48,761 nucleotides of DNA, taken from positions 785,275 to 834,035 of the forward strand of contig DF820457.1 in NCBI GenBank assembly GCA_000739515.1, in the 5' to 3' direction. How positions within the stretch are numbered: the first letter of the stretch is position 1; every line of letters starts with the position of its first letter. Under the pieces are notes generated by a model, which saw only the letters and a program-made list of their open reading frames with translations, was not told the origin of the DNA and searched no databases. Both the position numbers and the translations under genes were made by a program. This document shows positions 35,421 through 42,618 of this stretch, one piece after another. Origin of the DNA: Candidatus Moduliflexus flocculans. Its GTDB lineage: Bacteria > Moduliflexota > Moduliflexia > Moduliflexales > Moduliflexaceae.

Positions 35421-36248
35421 ATGCCTATTCTTATTGATCAAACAAAATGCGCGAACGATGGGCTTTGCGCGAAAGAATGCCCGATGGGGCTGATTACGAT
35501 GAACGATCACATGCCAACGATAGCGGAGTATGCGGAGCAACGTTGCATCGCTTGCGGTCATTGCGTGGCGGTTTGCCCGCATGACGCGCTCTCGTTAAGA
35601 AATACGCCATTAGAAGCATGTCCGCCATTAAAAGAGGGCTGGCAATTGACGCCGGAACAGGTGGAACAACTTTTAAAAGGCCGCCGCTCGATCCGCGTAT
35701 ATAAACAACAGGACGTCGCGCGCGAAGTGCTGCTCAACGCGCTGGATATGGCGCGTTACGCTCCGACCGGCCATAACTCGCAGTCGGTGCAATGGCGAAT
35801 CATTTACAGCGGGCAGCGCGTGCAGGAATTGGTGGACGTGGTGATTGGCTGGATGCGCAAAATGATTGAAGACAAGTCGCCGCTGGCGAATGCGTTCGGC
35901 ATGAGCGGCTTGGTGCGTATGCGCGAGCTTGGCGCCGACCCGATCTGCCGCAATGCGCCGCATTTGATTATCGCGCATGCGCCGAAAGATGACCGGATTG
36001 CTGGCTCATCCGCGACGATTGGATTGAGTTATCTCGAATTGGCCGCGCTGCCGTTAGGATTAGGAACGTGCTGGGCTGGTTTTTTCCAGATTGCGACTAG
36101 CATGTCGCTGGAAGTGGCGCAGGCGATTGGCCTGCCAGAAGGTCATCAGAGCTTCGGGGCGATGATGATCGGCTATCCGCAGTGGGGACATCATCGCATT
36201 CCGCCCCGCAAGCCGCTGCAAATGAGTTGGGACGCTGGCGCGAACTGA
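35421..36248 (+). CDS. Ferredoxin-nitroreductase fusion (2x[4Fe-4S] plus FMN domain)
   Basis: A 275-residue protein. Residues 1-65 are a bacterial-type ferredoxin with two cluster motifs: CANDGLCAKECP and CIACGHCVAVCP. Residues about 85-265 are a nitroreductase domain: RRSIRVYKQQDV (FMN phosphate binding), APTGHNSQS and GLGTCWAGFF. Such proteins pass electrons from a cluster to FMN, typically to reduce quinones, nitro compounds or other acceptors, in anaerobes or microaerophiles. Start ATG 35421 has AAAGGA upstream. It is followed after 22 bases by a terminator hairpin. The physiological acceptor is unknown. Confidence 0.92.
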   Translation: MPILIDQTKCANDGLCAKECPMGLITMNDHMPTIAEYAEQRCIACGHCVAVCPHDALSLRNTPLEACPPLKEGWQLTPEQVEQLLKGRRSIRVYKQQDVAREVLLNALDMARYAPTGHNSQSVQWRIIYSGQRVQELVDVVIGWMRKMIEDKSPLANAFGMSGLVRMRELGADPICRNAPHLIIAHAPKDDRIAGSSATIGLSYLELAALPLGLGTCWAGFFQIATSMSLEVAQAIGLPEGHQSFGAMMIGYPQWGHHRIPPRKPLQMSWDAGAN

Positions 36249-36270
36249 CCAATCTGCACGGTATAAACGT

Positions 36271-36306
36271 AGCTGCCAGGCAACTTCAAGGTGTCTGGCA
36301 GCTTTT
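36271..36306 (+). terminator. Terminator hairpin, family B palindrome
   Basis: A 33-nt palindrome, AGCTGCCAG (36271-36279) with CTGGCAGCT (36295-36303), then TTTT overlapping the end. It starts 22 bases after the nitroreductase stop codon. Related copies lie at 38966 and 48458. Confidence 0.65.
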
Positions 36307-36361
36307 CCTGCCCGTAACGTGTTGTATTATTACAGTTATTCATTATTCATTGCACGCCTGT

Positions 36362-37288
36362 TTAAAAATTCTTCGCAAACAATGTACTATTTAACATGCG
36401 GTACAGCAGCGCCATTCTAACAAACACGCCATTCTTCGCCTGCCGGAAATAGGCCGCATTTGGCAACGCATCCACCTCGACGGCCACTTCGTTCATGCGC
36501 ACCAACGGATGCAGAATCGAAACATTTTGCTTGCCTGATCGCAGCAATTCCGGCGTAATGCGATAATATTCCTGGCGCAGGCGTTCCAGCGTCCCCTGGT
36601 CTTTGATGCGATGATGTTGCAGCATGACCGTATAAATCACGTCCACTTCCCAGATCACTTGTTCCAGGCTGCGACCTTCGATCACATGAACATTGCGCTC
36701 GCGCAGGAGTTCGAGCAGCGGACGTGGCGCGCGAAGTTCATGCGGAGAGATCAGAAATAGCGTGATGCGATAATGCGAGACCCCTTTGATCAGCGAGTGC
36801 ATCGTGCGGGCATGTTTCAAATCTCCGACCAACGCGATATTCAAGCCATCAATCTGTTTTTTCTCTTTATAAATTGTATAGAGGTCGAGCAGCGTTTGCG
36901 TCGGATGTTCATCACACCCGTTTCCACCATTGATAATCGGCGCGTCGGAATATTTTTCAGCTAGATACACCGCGGCGTCATCGGCATGACGCAGCACCAT
37001 GAGATCGCCGAAACCGCTGACCACGCGGATGGTATCCTGAAATGATTCTCCTTTGGAAACCGCTAAATCGTTAAGGTGCGGCACATGCAGCACTTGCCCG
37101 CCAAGCCGCAGCATGGCGGTTTCGAAACTCAAGCGCGTGCGCGTGCTTGGCTCAAAAAAGAGCGGAATCAAAATTTTGCGGCGCGCGGCCTCGCGATCAT
37201 AATGTCCATGCTCCATTTCCTGCGCATGTTTGAGCAAAGCTTCGATCTCCTGCCGAGAGAGTTGATCCATGCTGAGAAGAGAATCCAT
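36362..37288 (-). CDS. pyrB: Aspartate carbamoyltransferase, catalytic chain
   Basis: A 308-residue enzyme for the second step of pyrimidine synthesis: carbamoyl phosphate plus aspartate gives N-carbamoyl-aspartate. STRTR (48-52) binds carbamoyl phosphate, SKGES is the mobile catalytic loop, and HPTQTLLD and the later HPLVR complete the family motifs. Length fits the usual 305-310 residues. ATG 37288 is preferred; GTG 37303 would add five residues and neither has a clear ribosome-binding site. No pyrI or dihydroorotase gene is adjacent, so allosteric control as in enteric bacteria is not indicated. Confidence 0.95.
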   Translation of the reverse strand: MDSLLSMDQLSRQEIEALLKHAQEMEHGHYDREAARRKILIPLFFEPSTRTRLSFETAMLRLGGQVLHVPHLNDLAVSKGESFQDTIRVVSGFGDLMVLRHADDAAVYLAEKYSDAPIINGGNGCDEHPTQTLLDLYTIYKEKKQIDGLNIALVGDLKHARTMHSLIKGVSHYRITLFLISPHELRAPRPLLELLRERNVHVIEGRSLEQVIWEVDVIYTVMLQHHRIKDQGTLERLRQEYYRITPELLRSGKQNVSILHPLVRMNEVAVEVDALPNAAYFRQAKNGVFVRMALLYRMLNSTLFAKNF

Positions 37289-37535
37289 AGAGTGCTGACA
37301 CACAATAGCATCGAATAGCTATCAAACACGTCGAACATGCCTCATAGCTGTTGTGTCGTATCATTTCTTAACGGGAATTCGCCTAATCCGGATTATCTAT
37401 AAAAATTTTGGCCGCATCTTGGCAAGAGCCGGTGGTCTGTCAAGTCTTTTCTAGTTTGAACTGGCGCTGTTTTCAGAAAATCGCTTTCATAGACAGCAAG
37501 CTGTAACAAATCTTTCATCTGATTTTAAAAAAAAC

Positions 37536-37572
37536 TTGACACCATGAGAACAATTCTGCAAGGTATCTTGCA
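37536..37572 (+). promoter_or_regulatory. Candidate promoter -35 and operator palindrome for RpiR-type regulator
   Basis: TTGACA (37536-37541) is a perfect -35. A 16-bp palindrome with arms TGCAAG and CTTGCA (37557-37572) covers where a -10 would be; no good -10 hexamer is seen. This placement suits autoregulation, but the assignment is inference. Confidence 0.35.
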
Positions 37573-37667
37573 AAATGATGTGTGTCAATCAGTCGAATCG
37601 TACTGCCTGCACTCAATATACCAGATAGCGCTAATTGAAAGGGAATAATTTTTAACGTAACGCTTAC

Positions 37668-37719
37668 GCCATTGCGAGAAGTGTTCATCTCGATAATTTC
37701 GCGGCAATGGCATTTTTTT
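37668..37719 (+). terminator. Attenuator-like hairpin with T-run before RpiR-type gene
   Basis: Outer arms GCCATTGC (37668-37675) and GCAATGGC (37704-37711) pair perfectly; a nested stem CGAGA/TCTCG (37675-37679, 37688-37692) lies inside. Seven T residues follow at 37713-37719, directly before the ribosome-binding site AAGGA of ATG 37734. Reading through this would be needed to express the gene. Confidence 0.5.
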
Positions 37720-37733
37720 CAAGGATGGTGCAC

Positions 37734-38603
37734 ATGTATCAAACCAAAGCAGAATTATTACAAGGGATTCAGGAGCGATTTCCTGATTTAGGTCGCGGTC
37801 AGAAGCGCGTCGCGCAGTATGTGCTGGCGCATACCGAAGAAGTTGCGTTTCTGACAGCCGCTCAGTTAGGCAAAAATGTCGGCGTCAGCGAGGCGACCGT
37901 CGTGCGTTTTGCCGCATTATTAGACTATGACGGATTTCCCGATTTTCAGACGCATATTCAAAACATGATGCGCCAGGATATTTCAACCATTACCCGCCTC
38001 GAAAAACGCGCCGAACAACAAGCCACGCAAGGCTCGAAATCAATTCTTCAGGCGATTCTTGAAGCGGATCAAACCAATTTGACGTTGTTTGCGTCGGATA
38101 CCACTGAAAAGACCTTCACAGACGCGGTTGAAATGATTGGTAACGCCCGCGAAATTTATATTTGCGGCTTGCGAAGTTCGCATTCCGTTGCCTTATTTCT
38201 CTGGTTTTCGCTCCGGTATTTTCTGCGCAAAGTGCATCTGATCACGCCTGGCATCGGTGACTTGCCGGAACAACTCCTTTCTGCGACCGATCAGGACATT
38301 TTTATCGGCATCAACATGAAACGCTATTCCAGGGTCACGGTAGAAATCGCGAAAGCCTTGAAAAAACATGGCGTGAAGATTCTCTCAATCGCCGACAATA
38401 TCATGTCGCCGTTAACGCCGTTAGCGGATGTGCAATTTACGGTGCGCAGCGATGTCAGTTCGTTCATCGAATCGCAGGTGGTGACGATGAGCTTATCCAA
38501 CGCGCTGGTCACCGCGATTGCGCTTCAACATAAAGCGAAGACCGTCGAAGAATTATCCCGGTTAGAAAGTAGTTTCGATGAGTTCGAGACGTATGCGATG
38601 TGA
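37734..38603 (+). CDS. RpiR-family transcriptional regulator (HTH plus SIS)
   Basis: A 289-residue regulator. The N-terminal HTH_6 domain (about 1-75) contains LGKNVGVSEATVVRFAALLD. The C-terminal SIS domain (about 115-250) has YICGLRSSHSVALFLW and DIFIGINMKRYSR, which bind phosphosugars or amino-sugar phosphates in the family. ATG 37734 is chosen because AAGGA lies eight bases upstream; ATG 37707 and 37725 are in frame but the first lies within the T-run hairpin. Relatives control sugar phosphate or sialic acid genes. No sugar gene is adjacent except the dapA/NanA-superfamily gene 3 kb away, which is not enough to infer a target. Confidence 0.92.
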   Translation: MYQTKAELLQGIQERFPDLGRGQKRVAQYVLAHTEEVAFLTAAQLGKNVGVSEATVVRFAALLDYDGFPDFQTHIQNMMRQDISTITRLEKRAEQQATQGSKSILQAILEADQTNLTLFASDTTEKTFTDAVEMIGNAREIYICGLRSSHSVALFLWFSLRYFLRKVHLITPGIGDLPEQLLSATDQDIFIGINMKRYSRVTVEIAKALKKHGVKILSIADNIMSPLTPLADVQFTVRSDVSSFIESQVVTMSLSNALVTAIALQHKAKTVEELSRLESSFDEFETYAM

Positions 38604-38614
38604 AAAACCGCAGA

Positions 38615-38651
38615 AGCCTCACAGGTGCTGAAAACCTGTGAGGCTTTTTTT
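38615..38651 (+). terminator. Intrinsic terminator after RpiR-type gene, family C
   Basis: A perfect 12-bp stem, AGCCTCACAGGT (38615-38626) with ACCTGTGAGGCT (38634-38645), is followed by seven T (38645-38651). It starts 12 bases after the stop. The convergent gene's stop codon lies inside the T-run, so both genes share this structure. Confidence 0.82.
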
Positions 38652-38943
38652 ATTCAATATCTTCTTGCTCCGTTTTCGCTTTCACAAGCATCTGCCGCGT
38701 CCATTTCTCTTTGTAGGAGTTGAACCGCTGCACCAGATTTTGAATGCGAAAACGCAACTGCGTATTCGTGATCGGCTTCCCCCACCATTTTCTGACAAGC
38801 GCTTCGGTTTGAATTAATAACGGCTTCGGCTCGTGAGCAATCGCGCCGATGAAATACTTTTCATACTGTTTTTCTAACAAATTGATATTGGCGTCAATCA
38901 AATCTAAATCCTGCTGCATTTGCGTATTATCATTAAATGCCAT
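38650..38943 (-). CDS. Small alpha-helical protein of unknown function
   Basis: A 97-residue, helix-rich, charged protein (MAFNDNTQMQQDLDLIDANI; EKQYEKYFIGA; RFRIQNLVQRFNSYKEKWT). ATG 38943 has AGGGGA about eight bases upstream, better than ATG 38961. The QYEKYFIGA to FRIQNLVQRFNSY arrangement resembles small proteins in deltaproteobacterial genomes with a long helical hairpin, but no function is known to me. The stop codon sits in the terminator T-run. It is probably a real gene because of its clear ribosome-binding site, its composition and the terminator. No partner is evident. Confidence 0.65.
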   Translation of the reverse strand: MAFNDNTQMQQDLDLIDANINLLEKQYEKYFIGAIAHEPKPLLIQTEALVRKWWGKPITNTQLRFRIQNLVQRFNSYKEKWTRQMLVKAKTEQEDIE

Positions 38944-38965
38944 AATTTTTTCCCCTAACATAACA

Positions 38966-38998
38966 AGCTGTCAGACACCTTCAAGGTGTCTGACAGCT
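38966..38998. repeat. Family B palindrome upstream of small helical-protein gene
   Basis: A perfect 33-nt palindrome, AGCTGTCAGACACCT (38966-38980) with AGGTGTCTGACAGCT (38984-38998) and a 3-nt centre. It lies between uvrC (minus strand, ending at 39005) and the small protein gene, so it can terminate uvrC transcripts. Confidence 0.8.
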
Positions 38999-39004
38999 AT
39001 TTCA

Positions 39005-40903
39005 CTAATCACTCTGCTCCGCTGAATGCAAAAAGGTATAAACGGTTTCCGCCAGATCGCGGTGAATTGTTGGAACTGCCGCGATGTCTTCAAGGGAAGC
39101 TTCTTTCAACTTTTTCAGGCTGCCGAAATGCGTCAGCAGTTGTTTCCGGCGTTTCTGGCCGATGCCGGGAATATCTTCAATCATCGAGCGCAAATTCGCT
39201 TTTTTGCGCAATTCGCGGTGATACGTAATCGCGAAGCGGTGCGCTTCGTCGCGGATGCGCATCAGCAATTGGGCGCTTTTGCGCGAGGTATCCAGCACCA
39301 CGCCGTCGCCGTTGATCTGCGTGAAAATCCGCTCGATGTCGCGTTCCGAGCCGCGCATGCCGTGCGCTTTGGCGATGCCGATGACGTGCTGCGCCTCCAC
39401 ATCAATCAGCGAAAGCGCGTATTTCGCCGCATGCAATTGTCCTTTGCCGCCGTCCACCATAATCACGTCCGGCATCGGCAGGCTCTCGGTTTTCACCCGT
39501 GAATAACGCCGCGTGATGACTTCCTGCATCATGCCGAAATCGTCGCTCCCTTCGATGGTTTTGATGCGAAAGCGCTTGTATTCTTTCGGCTGCATCTGGC
39601 CGTCAATGCAGACCACCATCGAAGCGACCGCCATCGCGCCCTGAATGTTGGAAATGTCGAAACATTCGATCCGGCGCGGCAGCGTGGCAAATTGAAACTG
39701 CGCTTGCAATTCTTCCAACAGTTTCAGTGCGACCGCCGCTTTCACGTCTTCGGTTTCGAGCTTTTCAAGGGCGTTTTCGGCGTTTTGCCGCGCCATCAGA
39801 ATTAACTGTTTTTTGTGCCCACGCTGAGGCACTACGAGCGCCACTTTTTTCCCTTTGCGGTCGGTCAGCCATTCTTCAATCATCTTCTGATTCGGAATCG
39901 GCTCTTGCAGCAGGATTTCATCGGGAATCAGCACGTTTTTCAGATAATATTGCTCCACCACCGACCGCAGCACCTCGCGCTCGTCCAACTCCTCCAAGCG
40001 GTCAGATTCCCCCTGCGTCAATTCTGAAAATTGAAACGCCTGCCGTCCCATCAAAATGCCGTTGCGAATAAAAAATAGCTGCACATTCAGCAACGCGCCG
40101 CGCCGCGCTGAGGCGATGACATCCTGATTTTCAAGACCGGTGGAGATGATGTTCTGGCGCTCCATGATGCTGTCAATTGCCTCGATTTCGTCCCGAACTT
40201 TTGCGGCCTGTTCGAACATCAGCGCCTCGGCGTGGCGTTCCATGCGGGCGCGGAGTTCGCGCATCAAATCGTCTTTTTTGCCTTGCAGAAAGAGTTTCGC
40301 CTGTTCTACCATTTCGGCGTATTCTTCCCGCGTGCATTTCCCGGCGCAGGGGCCGAGGCAGCGATGAATTTCATATTCGAAACAGGGGCGCGGCTTGCTC
40401 CCATATTTGAACGCGCTGCCGCACAAACGCAGCGGGAAGAAGCGTTTCAATAGCCCAAGCGTTTTATTCAACGCGCCGACATTGACATAGGGACCGAAAT
40501 ATAACGCGCCGTCTCGCAGAATCTTGCGCGTCGTCACGATTCTCGGAAATTCTTCCTGAATTGTCAACTTAATATACGGGAAATTTTTATCATCTTTCAG
40601 CAGGACATTATACGGCGGCAGATGCTTTTTGATCAGCGTGGATTCGAGAATCAGCGCCTCAAGCTCCGAATCCGTGACAATATGCTCGATGTCCGCGATC
40701 TGCGTCACCATCGAGGCGATCCGCGCTGACGGCAGCCCCGACGAGCGGAAATATGAGCGGACGCGGTTGCGCAGGCGTTTCGCCTTGCCGACATACAGAA
40801 TCGCGCCCTGCGTGTTTTTCATCAGATACACGCCCGGCAGCAGCGGCAGATGCGTCAAAATCTCTTCAAGATGTTCGCGAATGGCGGCGTAATCGTTCAT
40901 CAT
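39005..40903 (-). CDS. uvrC: UvrABC system protein C
   Basis: A 632-residue nucleotide excision repair endonuclease subunit. The N-terminal GIY-YIG nuclease (about 13-95) has GVYLMKNTQGAILYVGKAK, which makes the 3' cut. The UVR motif region (LMFEQAAKVRDEIEAI, about 205-235) binds UvrB. The RNase H-like domain (IMVDGGKGQLHAAKYAL, about 450-520) makes the 5' cut, and C-terminal helix-hairpin-helix motifs (IPGIGQKRRKQLLTHFG) bind DNA. Length is close to the usual 600. ATG 40903 is chosen; a TTG at 40915 is in frame and the ribosome-binding site is weak. The STAS-like gene lies 43 bp upstream on the same strand. Confidence 0.95.
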   Translation of the reverse strand: MMNDYAAIREHLEEILTHLPLLPGVYLMKNTQGAILYVGKAKRLRNRVRSYFRSSGLPSARIASMVTQIADIEHIVTDSELEALILESTLIKKHLPPYNVLLKDDKNFPYIKLTIQEEFPRIVTTRKILRDGALYFGPYVNVGALNKTLGLLKRFFPLRLCGSAFKYGSKPRPCFEYEIHRCLGPCAGKCTREEYAEMVEQAKLFLQGKKDDLMRELRARMERHAEALMFEQAAKVRDEIEAIDSIMERQNIISTGLENQDVIASARRGALLNVQLFFIRNGILMGRQAFQFSELTQGESDRLEELDEREVLRSVVEQYYLKNVLIPDEILLQEPIPNQKMIEEWLTDRKGKKVALVVPQRGHKKQLILMARQNAENALEKLETEDVKAAVALKLLEELQAQFQFATLPRRIECFDISNIQGAMAVASMVVCIDGQMQPKEYKRFRIKTIEGSDDFGMMQEVITRRYSRVKTESLPMPDVIMVDGGKGQLHAAKYALSLIDVEAQHVIGIAKAHGMRGSERDIERIFTQINGDGVVLDTSRKSAQLLMRIRDEAHRFAITYHRELRKKANLRSMIEDIPGIGQKRRKQLLTHFGSLKKLKEASLEDIAAVPTIHRDLAETVYTFLHSAEQSD

Positions 40904-40946
40904 GTCATTTATCAAAACCGAATGCCAGACAATTCTGCTGAAGTGT

Positions 40947-41348
40947 TTACTGCTGCTCTAACCACGCCATCGCGTCATCCACATTGTCAAAAATCTGAAT
41001 TGTCAACCCTGAGAGAGCAGCCATCTCTGCGATCCGCTCCATTCTTGTCTTGGCAATCGTTCGGTCTGGTTGAACAATCGCCCAATATTTCCAACCAGCT
41101 TTTACGACTAACGGATGCCAGACCTCCAGACTCCATTTCCGATCTTCCGGGGCAACCACAGGATTCTTCCGATCATCGGATAACCATTTACACGCGCCAT
41201 GTTTTTTCATGACCTCCAGGCCGGTCATGAACGCATCGCGATACACTTGCCCATGCGTATATTTATGGATCTGATGATGAATTATTTTTTTGTCCGGGTA
41301 ATACCACATTGTTATTTGTTCGCGATCAAAAATTTGTAGTGCTGACAT
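40947..41348 (-). CDS. SpoIIAA/STAS-like small protein
   Basis: A 133-residue protein with the alternating strand-helix pattern of a STAS/SpoIIAA-like fold: TMWYYPDKKIIHHQIHK, WHPLVVKAGWKYWAIV and VDDAMAWLEQ at the C-terminus. Proteins like this in Bacteroidota and other groups are about 130 residues and uncharacterised. They may act as lipid-binding or anti-sigma-antagonist-like modules, but no anti-sigma partner is near. GAGGAG nine bases upstream supports ATG 41348. It lies just upstream of uvrC and could be co-transcribed with it. Confidence 0.72.
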   Translation of the reverse strand: MSALQIFDREQITMWYYPDKKIIHHQIHKYTHGQVYRDAFMTGLEVMKKHGACKWLSDDRKNPVVAPEDRKWSLEVWHPLVVKAGWKYWAIVQPDRTIAKTRMERIAEMAALSGLTIQIFDNVDDAMAWLEQQ

Positions 41349-41678
41349 GTGATGATCTCCTCTGGAAATAGAATTTCCCTGTGCTCACGGAATAGTCACC
41401 ATTCAAAACAATTGCCAAATCAACATTAAGAAATGAAATTTGCGCATTTTTTTTCTTGTCAAGCCGAAAATCATCGCGAAAATAGAAAACTACAAGGAGG
41501 TGTTCAATTCTGAACATAATTCCCTCCCCTTGCCCAGGGCTGTGAAGTTCTCCGCGAAATGTTCCCTTTGACAGGCTCAGGGAACGGGGCGGCGGCGTTC
41601 CCTGAGCCTGTCAACGGAAACGAATTGGAGGCGTCAGGTCGTTCAAATTTGTTTCCTTTTTCATTCGATGGCATTGTT
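41349..41678. other. Intergenic region between STAS-like and DapA-like genes
   Basis: It contains the family D palindrome at 41561-41621 and a small palindrome, TGTTCA-ATTC-TGAACA (41501-41516). An AAGGAGG lies at 41494-41500 but is followed by no plausible coding frame. No gene is seen. Confidence 0.55.
41561..41621. repeat. Palindromic repeat, family D
   Basis: The 17-bp arms TGACAGGCTCAGGGAAC (41569-41585) and GTTCCCTGAGCCTGTCA (41597-41613) are perfect complements around an 11-nt loop. It lies about 58 bp upstream of the DapA-like gene. Confidence 0.82.
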
Positions 41679-42574
41679 ATGAAATCTATGAAAACATTGC
41701 AGGGAATTATTCCGGCGTTGCTGACGCCGTTCAAAGAAGATGGAACGCTTGATGCCGCGCTGTTGGAAAAACAGGTTGCCTATCTCGCTGACGCGGGCGT
41801 TGATGGCTTTTTTATCAATGGCACGACCGGCGAAGGGCTGTATTTGAGCGCGTCCGAAAAAAGGACGTCTTTCACATCGTGCAGCGCGTTTCCGCGGGGC
41901 GGCAATTCCTCTGCCTCGCCTGCATTCAGCCATCAACGCAGATAGTGATTGACGAAATGCGGGCTTCCGCGTCGCTCTCGCCAGATTTCGTCGTCGCCGT
42001 GCCGCCCTATTATTATGGCGCGCCGCAAGAGGTGATTTACCAGCACTATCAGGCCATCGCTGACGCCGCTGAATGCCCGTTGATTTTATATGACATTCCT
42101 TCTCGGACGCAAAATGCTCTTGCGCTTGAAACAGCGATACGCTTGATGTCTCACCCGAACATCGCGGGCATGAAAGACAGTTCCGGCGATTTTATCCGCT
42201 TCAGTCGGGGGGTGCTGGGTTATAATACGCCGAATTTCGCCTGGATTCAGGGGGAAGATTATCTTGATGGCGCGTCGCTGCTGCTCGGCGCACGCGGAAT
42301 CGTGACCGGGTTGGGCAATGTCTGGATCGAGCCGTATATCAACATGCGAGGCGCACACCGGCAAGGAAACGCGCAGGCGATTTTGCAGGCGCAGGCGCAA
42401 ATCAACGCGTTATATGAGATCATCAATGTGACAGGGAAGGTGATTCCACCGATTAAAGCCGGGGCGATGCTCCTCGGACGCAGCACTGCGCTGATGAAAA
42501 CTCCTGGCCTCACCCTGAGCGCAGACGAAGTCGCGCAGGTGAAAGGGGTGTTGAAAAAGCTCGGCCTTCTTTAA
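41679..42574 (+). pseudogene. DapA/NanA-superfamily aldolase-lyase, frameshifted
   Basis: Together two frames encode one protein of about 298 residues. The first frame (MKSMKTLQGIIPALLTPFKE) runs to GTTGEGLYLSASEK, then goes out of phase. The second frame continues with VQRVSAGRQ and contains VAVPPYYYGAP (Tyr) and GMKDSSGDF, whose Lys forms the Schiff base in this superfamily. The break is in an A6 run at 41857-41862: one extra A restores EKKDVFHIVQRV. The family includes dihydrodipicolinate synthase, N-acetylneuraminate lyase and KDG aldolase; the exact reaction is not decided. Either a sequencing/assembly slip, a true inactivation or transcriptional slippage is possible. Start ATG 41679 or 41688 lacks a clear ribosome-binding site. 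Confidence 0.85.
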
Positions 42575-42618
42575 ATGTCTTGGAGAGACGGGTCGCTGAT
42601 CTGTCTCTACTAAAAAGA

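Larger units (their letters stand above)
37289..37733. other. Intergenic region between divergent pyrB and rpiR-type genes
   Basis: It holds TTGACA (37536-37541) with an overlapping palindrome TGCAAG-GTAT-CTTGCA (37557-37572), and a hairpin with T-run (37668-37719) just before the regulator gene. No gene is seen. The pyrB promoter must also lie here, but no clear hexamers stand out. Confidence 0.6.

Noticed and set aside
41494..41520. Strong ribosome-binding site-like AAGGAGG with a following GTG
   Set aside because: The frame closes after 23 codons and looks like repeat sequence rather than a peptide gene.
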